Source: Bolinopsis microptera (Eukaryota; Ctenophora; Tentaculata; Lobata; Bolinopsidae). From it: a stretch of 64,000 nt of DNA. The notes under the pieces were generated by a model. It was given only the letters and a program-made list of their open reading frames with translations, made no database searches and was not told where the DNA came from. Both the position numbers and the translations under genes were made by a program. The first letter of the stretch is position 1. Each line of letters opens with the position of its first letter. The DNA lies in contig NC_087083.1 of assembly GCF_026151205.1 (NCBI RefSeq), positions 10,723,460-10,787,459 on the forward strand, written 5' to 3'. Shown here piece after piece: positions 26,301 through 40,800 of this stretch.

Positions 26301-29300
26301 TCCCCACTTTTAGCTTTTCAACAGTCAGCATTACTCCGGCTCACAGCATTCAGTCCCCACTTTTAGCTTTTCAACAGTCAGCATTACTCCGGCTCACAGC
26401 ATTCAGTCCCCACTTTTAGCTTTTCAACAGTCAGCATTACTCTGGCTCAGAGCATTCAGTCCCCACTTTTAGCTTTTCAACAGTCAGCATTACTCTGACT
26501 CACAGCATTCAGTCCCCACTTTTAGCTTTTCAACACTCAACAGTCAGCATTACTCCGGCTCACAGTATTCAGTCCCCACTTTTAGCTTTTCAACAGTCAG
26601 CATTACTCCGGCTCACAGTATTCAGTCCCCACTTTTAGCTTTTCAACAGTCAGCATTACTCCGGCTCACAGTATTCAGTCCCCACTTTTAGCTTTTCAAC
26701 AGTCAGCATTACTCCGGCTCACAGCATTCAGTCCCCACTTTTAGCCTTTCAACAGTCAGCATTACTCCGGCTCACAGCATTCAGTCCCCACTTTTAGCTT
26801 TTCAACAGTCAGCATTACTCCGGCTCACAGCATTCAGTCCCCACTTTTAGCTTTTCAACAGTCAGCATTACTCCGGCTCACAGCATTCAGTCCCCACTTT
26901 TAGCTTTTCAACAGTCAGCATTACTCTGGCTCACAGCATTCAGTCCCCACTTTTAGCTTTTCAACAGTCAGCATTACTCTGGCTCACAGCATTCAGTCCC
27001 CACTTTTAGCTTTTCAACAGTCAGCATTACTCCGGCTCACAGCATTCAGTCCCCACTTTTAGCTTTTCAACAGTCAGCATTACTCCGGCTCACAGCATTC
27101 AGTCCCCACTTTTAGCTTTTCAACAGTCAGCATTACTCCGGCTCACAGCATTCAGTCCCCACTTTTAGCTTTTCAACAGTCAGCATTACTCCGGCTCACA
27201 GCATTCAGTCCCCACTTTTAGCTTTTCAACAGTCAGCATTACTCCGGCTCACAGCATTCAGTCCCCACTTTTAGCTTTTCAACAGTCAGCATTACTCTGG
27301 CTCACAGCATTCAGTCCCCACTTTTAGCTTTTCAACAGTCAGCATTACTCTGGCTCACAGCATTCAGTCCCCACTTTTAGCTTTTCAACAGTCAGCATTA
27401 CTCTGGCTCACAGCATTCAGTCCCCACTTTTAGCTTTTCAACAGTCAGCATTACTCTGACTCACAGCATTCAGTCCCCACTTTTAGCTTTTCAACAGTCA
27501 GCATTACTCCGGCTCACAGCATTCAGTCCCCACTTTTAGCTTTTCAACAGTCAGCATTACTCCGGCTCACAGCATTCAGTCCCCACTTTTAGCTTTTCAA
27601 CAGTCAGCATTACTCCGGCTCACAGCATTCAGTCCCCACTGTTAGCTTTTCAACAGTCAGCATTACTCCGGCTCACAGCATTCAGTCCCCACTTTTAGCT
27701 TTTCAACAGTCAGCATTACTCCGGCTCACAGCATTCAGTCCCCACTTTTAGCTTTTCAACAGTCAGCATTACTCTGGCTCAGAGCATTCAGTCCCCACTT
27801 TTAGCTTTTCAACAGTCAGCATTACTCTGACTCACAGCATTCAGTCCCCACTTTTAGCTTTTCAACAGCTCAACAGTCAGCATTACTCCGGCTCACAGTA
27901 TTCAGTCCCCACTTTTAGCTTTTCAACAGTCAGCATTACTCCGGCTCACAGCATTCAGTCCCCACTTTTAGCTTTTCAACAGTCAGCATTACTCCGGCTC
28001 ACAGCATTCAGTCCCCACTTTTAGCTTTTCAACAGTCAGCATTACTCCGGCTCACAGCATTCAGTCCCCACTTTTAGCTTTTCAACAGTCAGCATTACTC
28101 CGGCTCACAGCATTCAGTCCCCACTGTTAGCTTTTCAACAGTCAGCATTACTCCGGCTCACAGCATTCAGTCCCCACTTTTAGCTTTTCAACAGTCAGCA
28201 TTACTCCGGCTCACAGCATTCAGTCCCCACTTTTAGCTTTTCAACAGTCAGCATTACTCCGGCTCACAGCATTCAGTCCCCACTTTTAGCTTTTCAACAG
28301 TCAGCATTACTCCGGCTCACAGCATTCAGTCCCCACTTTTAGCTTTTCAACAGTCAGCATTACTCTGGCTCACAGCATTCAGTCCCCACTTTTAGCTTTT
28401 CAACAGTCAGCATTACTCCGGCTCACAGCATTCAGTCCCCACTTTTAGCTTTTCAACAGTCAGCATTACTCTGACTCACAGCATTCAGTCCCCACTTTTA
28501 GCTTTTCAACAGTCAGCATTACTCTGGCTCACAGCATTCAGTCCCCACTTTTAGCTTTTCAACAGTCAGCATTACTCCGGCTCACAGCATTCAGTCCCCA
28601 CTTTTAGCCTTTCAACAGTCAGCATTACTCTGGCTCACAGCATTCAGTCCCCACTTTTAGCTTTTCAACAGTCAGCATTACTCTGGCTCATAGCATTCAG
28701 TCCCCACTTTTAGCTTTTCAACAGTCAGCATTACTCTGACTCACAGCATTCAGTCCCCACTTTTAGCTTTTCAACAGTCAGCATTACTCTGGCTCACAGC
28801 ATTCAGTCCCCACTTTTATCTTTTCAACAGTCAGCATTACTCCGGCTCACAGCATTCAGTCCCCACTTTTAGCTTTTCAACAGTCAGCATTACTTCGGCT
28901 CACAGCATTCAGTCCCCACTTTTATCTTTTCAACAGTCAGCATTACTCCGGCTCACAGCATTCAGTCCCCACTTTTAGCTTTTCAACAGTCAGCATTACT
29001 CCGGCTCACAGCATTCAGTCCCCACTGTTAGCTTTTCAACAGTCAGCATTACTCTGGCTCACAGCATTCAGTCCCCACTTTTAGCTTTTCAACAGTCAGC
29101 ATTACTCTGGCTCACAGCATTCAGTCCCACTTTTAGCTTTTCAACAGTCAGCATTACTCTGGCTCAGAGCATTCAGTCCCCACTTTTAGCTTTTCAACAG
29201 TCAGCATTACTCTGACTCACAGCATTCAGTCCCCACTTTTAGCTTTTCAACACTCAACAGTCAGCATTACTCCGGCTCACAGTATTCAGTCCCCACTTTT

Positions 29301-32300
29301 AGCTTTTCAACAGTCAGCATTACTCCGGCTCACAGCATTCAGTCCCCACTGTTAGCTTTTCAACAGTCAGCATTACTCCGGCTCACAGCATTCAGTCCCC
29401 ACTTTTAGCTTTTCAACAGTCAGCATTACTCCGGCTCACAGCATTCAGTCCCCACTGTTAGCTTTTCAACAGTCAGCATTACTCCGGCTCACAGCATTCA
29501 GTCCCCACTTTTAGCTTTTCAACAGTCAGCATTACTCCGGCTCACAGCATTCAGTCCCCACTTTTAGCTTTTCAACAGTCAGCATTACTCCGGCTCACAG
29601 CATTCAGTCCCCACTGTTAGCTTTTCAACAGTCAGCATTACTCCGGCTCACAGCATTCAGTCCCCACTTTTAGCTTTTCAACAGTCAGCATTACTCCGGC
29701 TCACAGCATTCAGTCCCCACTTTTAGCTTTTCAACAGTCAGCATTACTCCGGCTCACAGCATTCAGTCCCCACTTTTAGCTTTTCAACAGTCAGCATTAC
29801 TCTGGCTCACAGCATTCAGTCCCCACTTTTAGCTTTTCAACAGTCAGCATTACTCTGGCTCACAGCATTCAGTCCCCACTTTTAGCTTTTCAACAGTCAG
29901 CATTACTCCGGCTCACAGCGTTCAGTCCCCACTGTTAGCTTTTCAACAGTCAGCATTACTCCGGCTCACAGCATTCAGTCCCCACTGTTAGCTTTTCAAC
30001 AGTCAGCATTACTCCGGCTCACAGCATTCAGTCCCCACTTTTAGCTTTTCAACAGTCAGCATTACTCTGGCTCACAGCATTCAGTCCCCACTGTTAGCTT
30101 TTCAACAGTCAGCATTACTCTGGCTCACAGCATTCAGTCCCCACTGTTAGCTTTTCAACAGTCAGCATTACTCTGACTCACAGCATTCAGTCCCCACTTT
30201 TAGCTTTTCAACAGTCAGCATTACTCTGGCTCACAGCATTCAGTCCCCACTTTTAGCTTTTCAACAGTCAGCATTACTCCGGCTCACAGCATTTAGTCCC
30301 CACTTTTAGCTTTTCAACAGTCAGCATTACTCCGGCTCACAGCATTCAGTCCCCACTTTTAGCTTTTCAACAGTCAGCATTACTCCGGCTCACAGCATTC
30401 AGTCCCCACTTTCAACAGTCAGCATTACTCCGGCTCACAGCATTCAGTCCCCACTTTTAGCTTTTCAACAGTCAGCATTACTCTGGCTCACAGCATTACC
30501 TAACTTGTGGTATCTACCAACCTCAGTATCCCAATTAATTCACTTAATTCGACCCACTTGGGTTAGGCAAGTGCTAATTTGTTGTACGCTGCCTGAGTAC
30601 TAGTCACAGGTCAGTATAAGTGTCACGTGATTTAGTTGGAACTAATCAGAGCACGCGGGTTTGTGCACGTGCTGGCTTGTTTTGTGCACGTGCTTGCTTG
30701 TTTTGTGCACGTGCATGTTTGTTTGTGAATGGTGCTCCTGGTAGTGTAAAAAGTACAGTCTTAATGTCAAGTTTATCTGTGGCTGGTATTAATTGATACT
30801 TAGACATAAATCACGTGACATCAGTCACGTTACATGAGTCATAACCTGTTAACAGTGACTGGCTGGCTTTAAATTCCAATCAGATAGGAATCATTGATCA
30901 GTCACTTGACCATGTTAACACTTCTAAATTCCAATCAGATGGGAATCATTGATCGGTCTGAGACCTGATTGACTGATGAATAAGCTTATGATAAAATAGT
31001 TAATGATAGATAATATCACTGTGTTTACATCGTGAGATGGTATTATATAAGAGTATAAGATTTAATGATAAATAAACTTATGATAACTAAACCGAGTTAA
31101 TGGTAAATAACATAATAATAAATGAGGTGATGTTTAAAAAACTGTATAATAGATAAGGTCTTTTTATGGATATAGTTAGCAAGATGGCAAAACAGAAGAT
31201 TAAGATCAGTTTATCTATGACTCGATATAATTGGCAGTATAGTTACAGTAACATTTTACCTGACTCTAATCTTATGGGATTGACTGATTCGCCTGAGGTA
31301 ATGACAAATAACCTGATAATAAATAAGTTAATAGTAAATAAGACTGACTGACTCCAATCAGATGAGTAACTAGACTGATTGATCGAGCTAATTATACAAG
31401 TACTAAATAACAGATCTTGGATACGATGTTATCACATTGAAACGTTGAATAATTCCTTTCCTGATAAGAGCCTTTTCCTTGTCGCATCAAACGGGATCAA
31501 TAACAATTTACCCAAGAAAACATCTAAATAAAAGATCGTGTAGAATCCAACGAGATATTATCTAATATCTTTCTCAGTGAAAATAAAATAATATGATCTG
31601 TACTGTTCGCCAAACTACGGGGGGGGGGGGGGGGGGGGGGGGGGGGGATAATATGCTATTATTAAAGTATTAATAAGCATAATATATGTCGATCATTTAA
31701 GTCACAACAGATAAAAATCATTCTTATTCCAAATTGAGAAGGTAGAAATACATATATATGTTCCAGGCGACGTTGCGCAAAAGACTCCCCTCTCCCCCTC
31801 CCCTCCCTTCCACCCTCCCCTCCCTTCCACCCTCCCCCCTGTTCATTTTATGGACTCTTGGGAAATGCACAAAAACATCCTTAACCTTGCTTCTGACCAT
31901 TATGAGTCAACAAAACTTGTGCACTGATCGGGACTTGATTAATTCATGAACTTTCTTTCATAATTTGTATGATTATTTAGGTATTCATCTGATTATTATA
32001 ATAGATCATTCAGTAATTGATGATTGATTAATGAAATGCTATTTCAGTTTGAAGATGTTACTGTTATATCTGCTACTAGGGATAATAGTGCTATTAGTTG
32101 TTATACTTATAGTTTACTGTTGTGTAAGAACAATAAGAAGAAGGAGACGTGGAAGTTTACAACTTCAAGGTGAGTTTTATTGTTAACTAATTAATTAATT
32201 AACTTATTGTCCAATGGTGTGAGATCTTGTCTTATTTAGTTGTCATATTTTTATCTTTTCAAAACTCATCTCATCTTGTGACTATTATATACATTACGTG

Positions 32301-35300
32301 CAATGTACTTTATTGTACTTATGTGCATACTCTCTATTTTATTACTCGACTGAACCTTATCGTAATAGTAATTTGGGAGCTGATATTTCGGCATTTTCGG
32401 CATGTCTGACTCAGCAATTAGATGACCTAAATTTATGCTTACTTTCTCATTACATACGCTGATATGGATATTTGAAGCCACCAAAATGTTTTTGATTGTC
32501 GGCTTGTACAGCCAGCAGTAAAACAGAACGGACAGCACGTGGTGACTTTCCGTGTGGTGACGTTTTAATGGTATTTTATATCAAAACTAAAATTTTATCA
32601 CCAAACTAAAATTTTATTACTAAACTCAAACTTTATTACTAAACTAAAACGTGTCTTTATTGCTAAACTAAAACATGCATTTATTGCTAAACTAAAACAT
32701 GCATTTATTTCGAAACTAAAATTTTATTTCGAAACCAAAACATGTCTTTATGTCCGAGGCCAAACCTGTCTTGTCATCAAATCACAAACTGCTAGATCAC
32801 TAATTCTTGGCGAATTTCTGAAGGGTGTTAATTTGTATCCAGGACAATTCCTCTCAATCCTTGCTACGGAAACGTTCCATAAAAACAGTTAAAGTAAGTC
32901 TACGATACCTAATACCTTCAACACTGTTATGTAACACATAAGCACATAATTTGAGGCTCTCATCATGTGAATAAAAACGTGTTTAGTAAAACCCCGATTT
33001 ATCGTGAACCCCGATTTATCGTAAACCCCGATTTACCTTGACTCTTCCGTTTTTCCCAAAATTTTGGAAAAATGTCTACATTTTTAGTTTGATAGCATGT
33101 GGTCCTTTGAAATACGGCTTGTAAATGAGTCCCTGATGTCAAACGTGAAACAACAAGCGTGAAACTTGTAATCGAGCGCCCCTAATTGGGAACCAGTACG
33201 CGCAGAGAGAAACCACGTGATTTGACCACGATTTACCGTACTATTTTTCCTTTATGGCCCCATTTACCGCCCCATTTACCGTGCCACGATTTACCACGGC
33301 TGTTTCCTTCTCGCAAACCTTGCGATAAATCGGGGTTTTACTGTATAAGAAATATAACTTTCGTACTTTTGAGTCCAGTTCTGATAATCAGATTGACAGT
33401 ATGTGAGTATCACACCCGAGCTAACTGTCTCTTTAAGAAACCCTTAACATCAACGAAAATTAAAAAATCTTTAGTCTGAAATATTTATTTAAAATCTTTA
33501 GTCTTCATTTATTCCTAAATTTGTGACTGTTTCTGCTGATCGATGTACATATAATATTAGTTTGTACTTCCACTCTAAGGATATGAACCAATGGTAGAAA
33601 ATATCACCTTGTTTGAATGATGAGATGGTGAAACAGTATCCCACAGCCACTGAGTCACTGAGTTACTGAGTCACAGTCACACAGTCACTGTCACGTTTTA
33701 ATATCACGTTTTGACCCTGTTGTGTCACAACGTTAATTTACTGATAAAGTGCTTAGTCCACATGTTGATAGTTTGTAGTTTCAACTCTAAGGATTTGCTA
33801 GGATTTCTCCTGTTTGCACGAAATATTATTCTAAACAGTAGCTGTATCTTGTAGACATTAAAATTATTATAATTTTTCAGTGTAGAAATGAAATTGTCAT
33901 GTCTTTGGAGTATCAGACATTGATTTTGTTATTAGACAAGAAACTTTACAAACCACATCATAATTATGTTGAAATATTACTATACGCAATATTTAATCAT
34001 TTGGGAGGATGTAAAGATGTAAAAGATTTTGGCTCCTGAATAAGAAACACTTTTCGCAAATCATGGAATTATTGCATGGTGCCAAATTTGATGCTGAAAT
34101 AAGTGTATATTAATTATTAAAACGTCTGAAGTTAACGAATTCTAAAGTCTAAATAATTCCCATTTTTGTTTCTGTAAATCGTAAATAATGGATTATCCTT
34201 ACAATATGAAAAGTAACCACAACTCCTAAAATAAACCTCTCATTTCTGTGCTTTTCAAATCTATTTATAGATACACAACCATTACGTTGCACATAAAATT
34301 AACACTTCTGGTTACAAACTATCGTCTGGCTACAAACTATCACACTTTGCAGGCACTCCTAATTTTATTTAAGTGCTGAAAAGCAGCACTGAAGCCAGAA
34401 ATAAACATATACTTGGCAACAAAAGAAACCTGCCGCTTGGGCCGGATTTATGTTGTCACGTAGCTGACAAACACAGTGTTTCTGAAAGCGAACACAGCAA
34501 TCTATAATTATTTCAAACAATGCTATTATAAAAGTATAAACTAACATGATGTAAACCTGATATAAACCTAATATAAACCTAATATAAACCTAATATAAAC
34601 CCAATATAAACCTAATATAAACCTAATATAAACCCGATATAAACCCAATATAAACCTAATATAAACCCAATATAAACCTAATATAAACCTAATAGAAACC
34701 TAATGTTACTTTGCTGATAGTGTTAAACACAACTGTTATCTAATATCATTTTTATTATTAATCAACTATATACAGCAAACACAAGATAATAGAAATTAAA
34801 TCATAAAATCGAGTGGCCGAGTAGTCTCGACTCACCCATAACTTCTCCAAAGACGTCTATCATGAGCTTTGTACACTAAATCGTTGAAATTACTTAAACT
34901 AAATCTTTTATTTACAATCACAATAATTTGTTTTGTCATAATGTCTTTTAATAATAAATCAAATAAATTTGAACGAGGTCTGCCCCTCCTTCCTTTGTAG
35001 TCAAAACATCCTAAACATGCAAATCTGAAAGATAAGAAGGCGGGAGTGTCATCACCGCTTCTGAGAACGTGCCCAAGCATCTTCCATCTTGCTTTCTTGA
35101 TCCTTTCAGTAAGGGGTCTGACATTACATCTCTTATATAAATTCTCGTTACTGATAACCGTAGGCCAATAGGTGTTGATTATCTGTCTCAGATGCTTCCT
35201 TTGAAGAACGTCGACAGATGCCATTACGGTTTCAGGAGCAGCCCATCATTTTTAAAGAAGATAATAATATAATCATATTATTATCTGCATTCTTTGCCAT

Positions 35301-37837
35301 TTTTACTATCAAACACTACATTCCTTGGGTGGTCCAAGTCTTTACGATAAATATTTTGAACAATTAAGTTACGCTTTATCCATGCTTTATATGCAACTTC
35401 TGTTTTCTATCCCAGCTATTACAAAAGCACTAATTTGAATTTGTATCCCGGCAGCGACCAATTGTCACATTCCTAGATTCCATGATTCTAAAAATAACTA
35501 TTCAACCTAACAATCAATTAATTGAAACCTTGAAAACTAGCAATATCGATATCACGTGACTTCGAAAACTAACAATATCGATATCACGTTACTTCGAAAA
35601 CTAACAATATCGGTATCACGTAACATCTGCTCTCGACCTATAGAAGAGGGTTTTTATAAGCCCTGGATCCTGTGTTTCTCATATCCCTCCCCTAACGGTC
35701 ACCACACCACGTGCTACCACATGCTACGTGACTGGTTTCATACACCTGTTACCTGACCCCACGTGACCGGTACCACGTGTGACTCAGTACACACCAAATC
35801 CTTCCCGTCAACAGCTCTCCGCAATTTGAATCGTAACTCTCCCTGTAAGGTGGTGTTCGTTAGTGTGTGCTGTCAAATAAACATGGTCACAGAGACTACA
35901 GTCATTGAGTCATCACCATGGTGTTGAACCCTCCCCATATTTATCAGGTATATCTTTCTCAGCAGCAACAAAAAACAGCTCTCCTCAATTTTAATGGTAA
36001 CTAAACTCCCCGGAGTCCGGACATGACAATATGACATTAAGCTCCGGACTATTCCCTCCGGACTCGTGACAGCTGTAAGGTATATAAGCTAGTATGAATA
36101 GTTGTGTGTGTGTGTGTGTGGCAGATGGTCGTTAGTGTGTCAGTCGGACACGAAATGTACTGTCAAAATGAACCCTAGACCTATCCGCCGTGCTTTTCAT
36201 TACAAAGTCTGCTGTACACCAAACAAACTTGGCTATTTTAGCTTTATTTGAGCTTCTATGCACATGAGAAATTATATGAAGGTACATTTTACCGGGAATT
36301 TCTAACGGACGGAATTCGGAAAGTGAAACGGGAAAAATTGAGTAACGAATTTAGTCACAAAGCTGTGCATTAAAATCCTATGATTGATCTACTTGATCTT
36401 CTGTAATAGTACACGGTCGGTTTTAAAAATAATGGTTTATCAATTAATTAAAACAATTTACAAATCTATTCGATTTGCAAATTAATTTGAGCTATAAAAT
36501 CACAATCCTCCCAAAGTCTTACAAAATGTTATGATCCCCGCGCGCCGCGCCGGTAAGTATCACAGAACTACAGAAGTCTCCAATGTTCAACATCAAACAC
36601 GGCTATTTGAGCTCCTAAACTATTTCTTGCTGAAACGAAAGATTTATCCAATTATGCGATTATCTCACTAATTAATTAGTTATTAATTTCACCGGGACCG
36701 TACGAGATACGAAGTTATGATGCCTAACAAAATAACAAATAATGTTGAAAGGAAAATTGCTGAAATACTCTTGCTTAGCACGTCTACTGAAATACTGTTA
36801 TTGAGCAGGTTTAATTACGTCTCAAAACGGGAAACTGCCGCGTTTGAACTGTCGGTAGTATATCTCGAACATTGGGTGCCGTGCACTACATTGGGTGCCG
36901 TACATCGGGTGCCGTGGACTACATCAGATGCCGTGCATTACATCGGGTGCCGTGCACTACATCGGGTGCCGTGGACTACATCAGATGCCGTGCACTACAT
37001 CGGGTGCCGTGCACTACATCGGGTGCCGTGCACTACATCGGGTGCCGTGCACTACATCGGGTGCCGTGCACTACATCGGGTGCCGTGCACTACATCGGGT
37101 GCCGTGCACTACATCGGGTGCCGTGCACTAAAGTTCTGTAAGAATTGAAACGTCGGTACTCCTGCTCAACTGGATACAAGCACGGGTTAAAACGAGAAAA
37201 CTGCCGCACACCTATAGCATATTTGGTGACTTGAACAGTTTTCTACAAAACATTTAAACGCTTTTTATTTGACGTTAAACATCAGTTCTTTTGTAGACAC
37301 CGTACTCTGAAGCGTGGAGCTAAGGAATTTATCTCGGTCATCGTGGGAAAATATCTAGACCATAATATACCAAAGAACTAATGTTGAGTTGATATCAATA
37401 TGTTGTGAGATTTAAAACTCAGAGAAACAATATACAACTGTGCGGAAAATAATTTTACAATTTCTGTTATCACGAGCTTTCTATCTTTTCTTATACTTTT
37501 CCATAGTTTTATTACCTCGATATGTGAAAATATGCAAAAATAAAGTGGTCTTATTTTGATAATTATTACAAACGGGACATTTTGGGTATTTTAAACACCA
37601 TCTGAGTTACACTCTTTTACTGAAAGAACTTAAAGTAAGCTGGGTAGGTAACATACTTTTCAGTTCCATATTTCACATCTAGGTTACGTACTTCACAACT
37701 AATTGACGTACTTCTCATCCCAGTTTCTTCAGACAAAGTTGAGTTGGACCAAGCAGTGGGCTCGCTCGACAGATACAGAGGTCACTACAACCAACAACCA
37801 TGTGTGTGGAGTGTTTGTATGGGGAATGTGTGGGGAA

Positions 37838-37869
<32 letters not shown>

Positions 37870-40800
37870 TACATTGTGGGAAATTTGTGGGAAATTATAA
37901 GCATTATAAGCATTTTATGCATTTTGATTTGTGAGCATTCCAGAGCATTTTGTGCGTTTGTGAGTATGTGTGATTGTTAGTATGTACATGTGTGTATTTT
38001 TTGTGCGATATATCTCAATGTTCTGCCTGAGTTTGATTCGCATTTAACAGTTGTCTTTTACCACCTAGCACAGGCACACACTTCTTTAGTTGATGTTCGG
38101 TATCAGTCAAGAAAACACAATATTTTCTAGTGGAGAGATGAACCAAATTTGTTTTGACACGTGACATTGATTCTGGGTTTTGATTGGTCAACGCTAGAAG
38201 CTGATTTGTGCTTCCAACAGGTCAAATAGTTGCTCCATCTACACATAAAATGCTGAGGCAAATCACGGGAGAAGATATCGAGTGTGTTTTATGAATCCCG
38301 GGTTGTTAGTTTTTGACACGTGACATTGATTCTGGGTTTTGATTGGTCACTGCTAGAAGCGTATCGTTATATAATATAAGTTGAACACACGGTATCTACC
38401 CTCGTGATTTATTACTATATATTATTCTGGAAACTGTTAGGAGTTCAATATTGCACGTGACACCGATTTAGCGATTATCTAATCAACTTGGACAGCGTTA
38501 ACCAATCAAAACCCAGAATCAATGTCACGTGTCAAATATGATAACTCAATGTATAAAACACACTCGATATCTTCTCCCGTGATTTGCCACAGCATTGTTG
38601 TGCGAGATGAGGCAACTATTTGATCTGAGGTGTCGATAAGTTATTTTCCTTGGCATGGAGCTTAGGAGACGAATGTGCATTCTGTAATTCGGTTACACTG
38701 AAAATACTGAAAATATGCCTTTAATAAAGCCTATTTCTGTGCTGGTAGTATTTTAGTACTTTTTAGAAAATTCGGTCTGACAATATAATTAAATTTTGGT
38801 ATTAATGTACTTTGATTTGGGGTTTTGACAATAAACATTACACTAAGGGACTACCCAGGTTGAGACCTGTAAAGTTAAACTTTCTGAATTTTGTTATAAA
38901 TAGAACTGATCACGCTCAGAGTTAAGTGGGTCGAATAATAATTAATTAATTAACTATGACATATTTTCAGCACGAAGATTCGATAATTATGGCGACGAGG
39001 TTCTCGAACCGGTAAGTTGTACCTCTCTACTTCTGCATGATAATTACATGTTCTTTAATCACTTACGATAGTTACACTTACATGTCCTTTAATTATTTAA
39101 GAACTCTTTTCCGTAGTATTTTTTTTACTACGGTCGAAATATCTCACTATCACGTGTAATCTATCTACCAATCCGTTAAGAGAAAAATTCAGCTGTTAAG
39201 CAGACAGTTTTTCGCATGCCATAGCACTTTCCGTCCACCTGAAAGTTAACGTCTGTTGATTTAGTAATTAATTGTGTTATTACGCTAATTAACTTAATTA
39301 CTAATTAACATTTAAATCACTAATTATCCCTGTTTTGCTTAACCTGATCGGTGCATGACCTTGATTTTTATCACGTGACCATATAATACACTGACTCGAT
39401 AAAGTTTGAAAAAGCCCAATTTAATTTAATTTGATTAATTAACAGACGTGATTAATTACTAATTATGTAATTAATTGTGTAATTAGTTTTACAACACTAA
39501 ACGCATAACGTAAAGATACCTTACATCCCTTGAGCACGTGGCACATATAGTTGGAAAACCCCCATTGGTTGTGAATCAATTACAGGTAATTGCCGCTGAT
39601 AACAGCTGCTAACGTCAACTTATACAACAGTGTTGTCACATTAAATTGACTCCTGAGATCACTGAAAAAACACCACCCTCTCTCTCTATCTCATTTTTCT
39701 ACGTGTATTTTATTTGACACAAACAAAGTAACCGCTGACCAGTTATGAACCAGTTAGGTACTAGTTATGAACCAGTTAGGTGCTAGTTATGAACCAGTTA
39801 GGTGCTAGTTATGAACCAGTTAGGTGCTAGTTATGAACCAGTTAGGTGCTAGTTATGAACCAGTTAGGTGCTAGTTATGAACCAGTTAGGTGCTAGTTAT
39901 GAACCAGTTAGGTGCTAGTTATGAACCAGTTAGGTGCTAGTTATGAACCAGTCAGGTGCTAGTTATGAACCAGTTAGGCGCTAGTTATGAACCAGTTAGG
40001 TGCTAGTTATGAACCAGTTAGGTGCTAATTATGAACCAGTTAGGTGCTAGTTATGAACCAGTTAGGTGCTAGTTATGAAGCACCACAGTTAGGTTCTAGG
40101 TATGAACCAGTTAGGTCCGATCCCAGGTGCCAATACAACATGACAACACTGTTAAGGTGATGATAATAACTAATGGTTTACTGATTAGTTTAGAGCTTAT
40201 TCTCAGTTTGATCCTGAGATAATCTGTTATATGTTGACAGAGTCAATCATTTAGTGATCTCGGGAGTTAGGTTAGAAGCCGGAATGAAAGATGTTGTTGT
40301 TGAACAACTCATTAAGTTGCTGAATTCACATAATATGTATGTGAAATTAGAGATAGGGACTGTTTTAAGTGGTAAACTTATAGGCTAATTTAATCCCGGA
40401 TTTCTACATGGTAGATCTGCAAATGTTCAAGTTCAGTGATTCTTCGATGAGCTTTTTATTAAACCAATGGAACAAAAGAATAATAACAGCCGATCTTGAG
40501 CTTTACACTTTACAACCTTGTTTTAAAGTCAACATCCTCAACCACATGGCCGGTGGGATAGTGTTATACCGAGGGTAAAATATGTTTGTGTTGAAGTGTT
40601 GGAAGGGTGTTGACCCCTGAACTAACTGTGAAATTGTCACGTTACCTGCTTTGTTTTCCACCTCTACCAGTAGGCTTTGTAAAACCGCCTCCTTCGCCGC
40701 CTCTTCCATCACCGCCTCTTCCACCACCAGTAGGCCTTGTAAAACACATGATATAAAGTTCGCAGCCACTGAAAAGCTAGAAGGCCTTTTGAAAATACAC

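Noticed and set aside
22362-30498. Possible CRISPR array
   Set aside because: The units are contiguous with no unique spacers, and the host is a eukaryote. It is a satellite.
36078-36090. TATA box / promoter
   Set aside because: A lone tatataag in AT-rich DNA with no downstream gene start.
36717-37148. Three overlapping plus frames of 78-143 codons
   Set aside because: All three frames are open because of the 19-bp minisatellite; no splice or family support.
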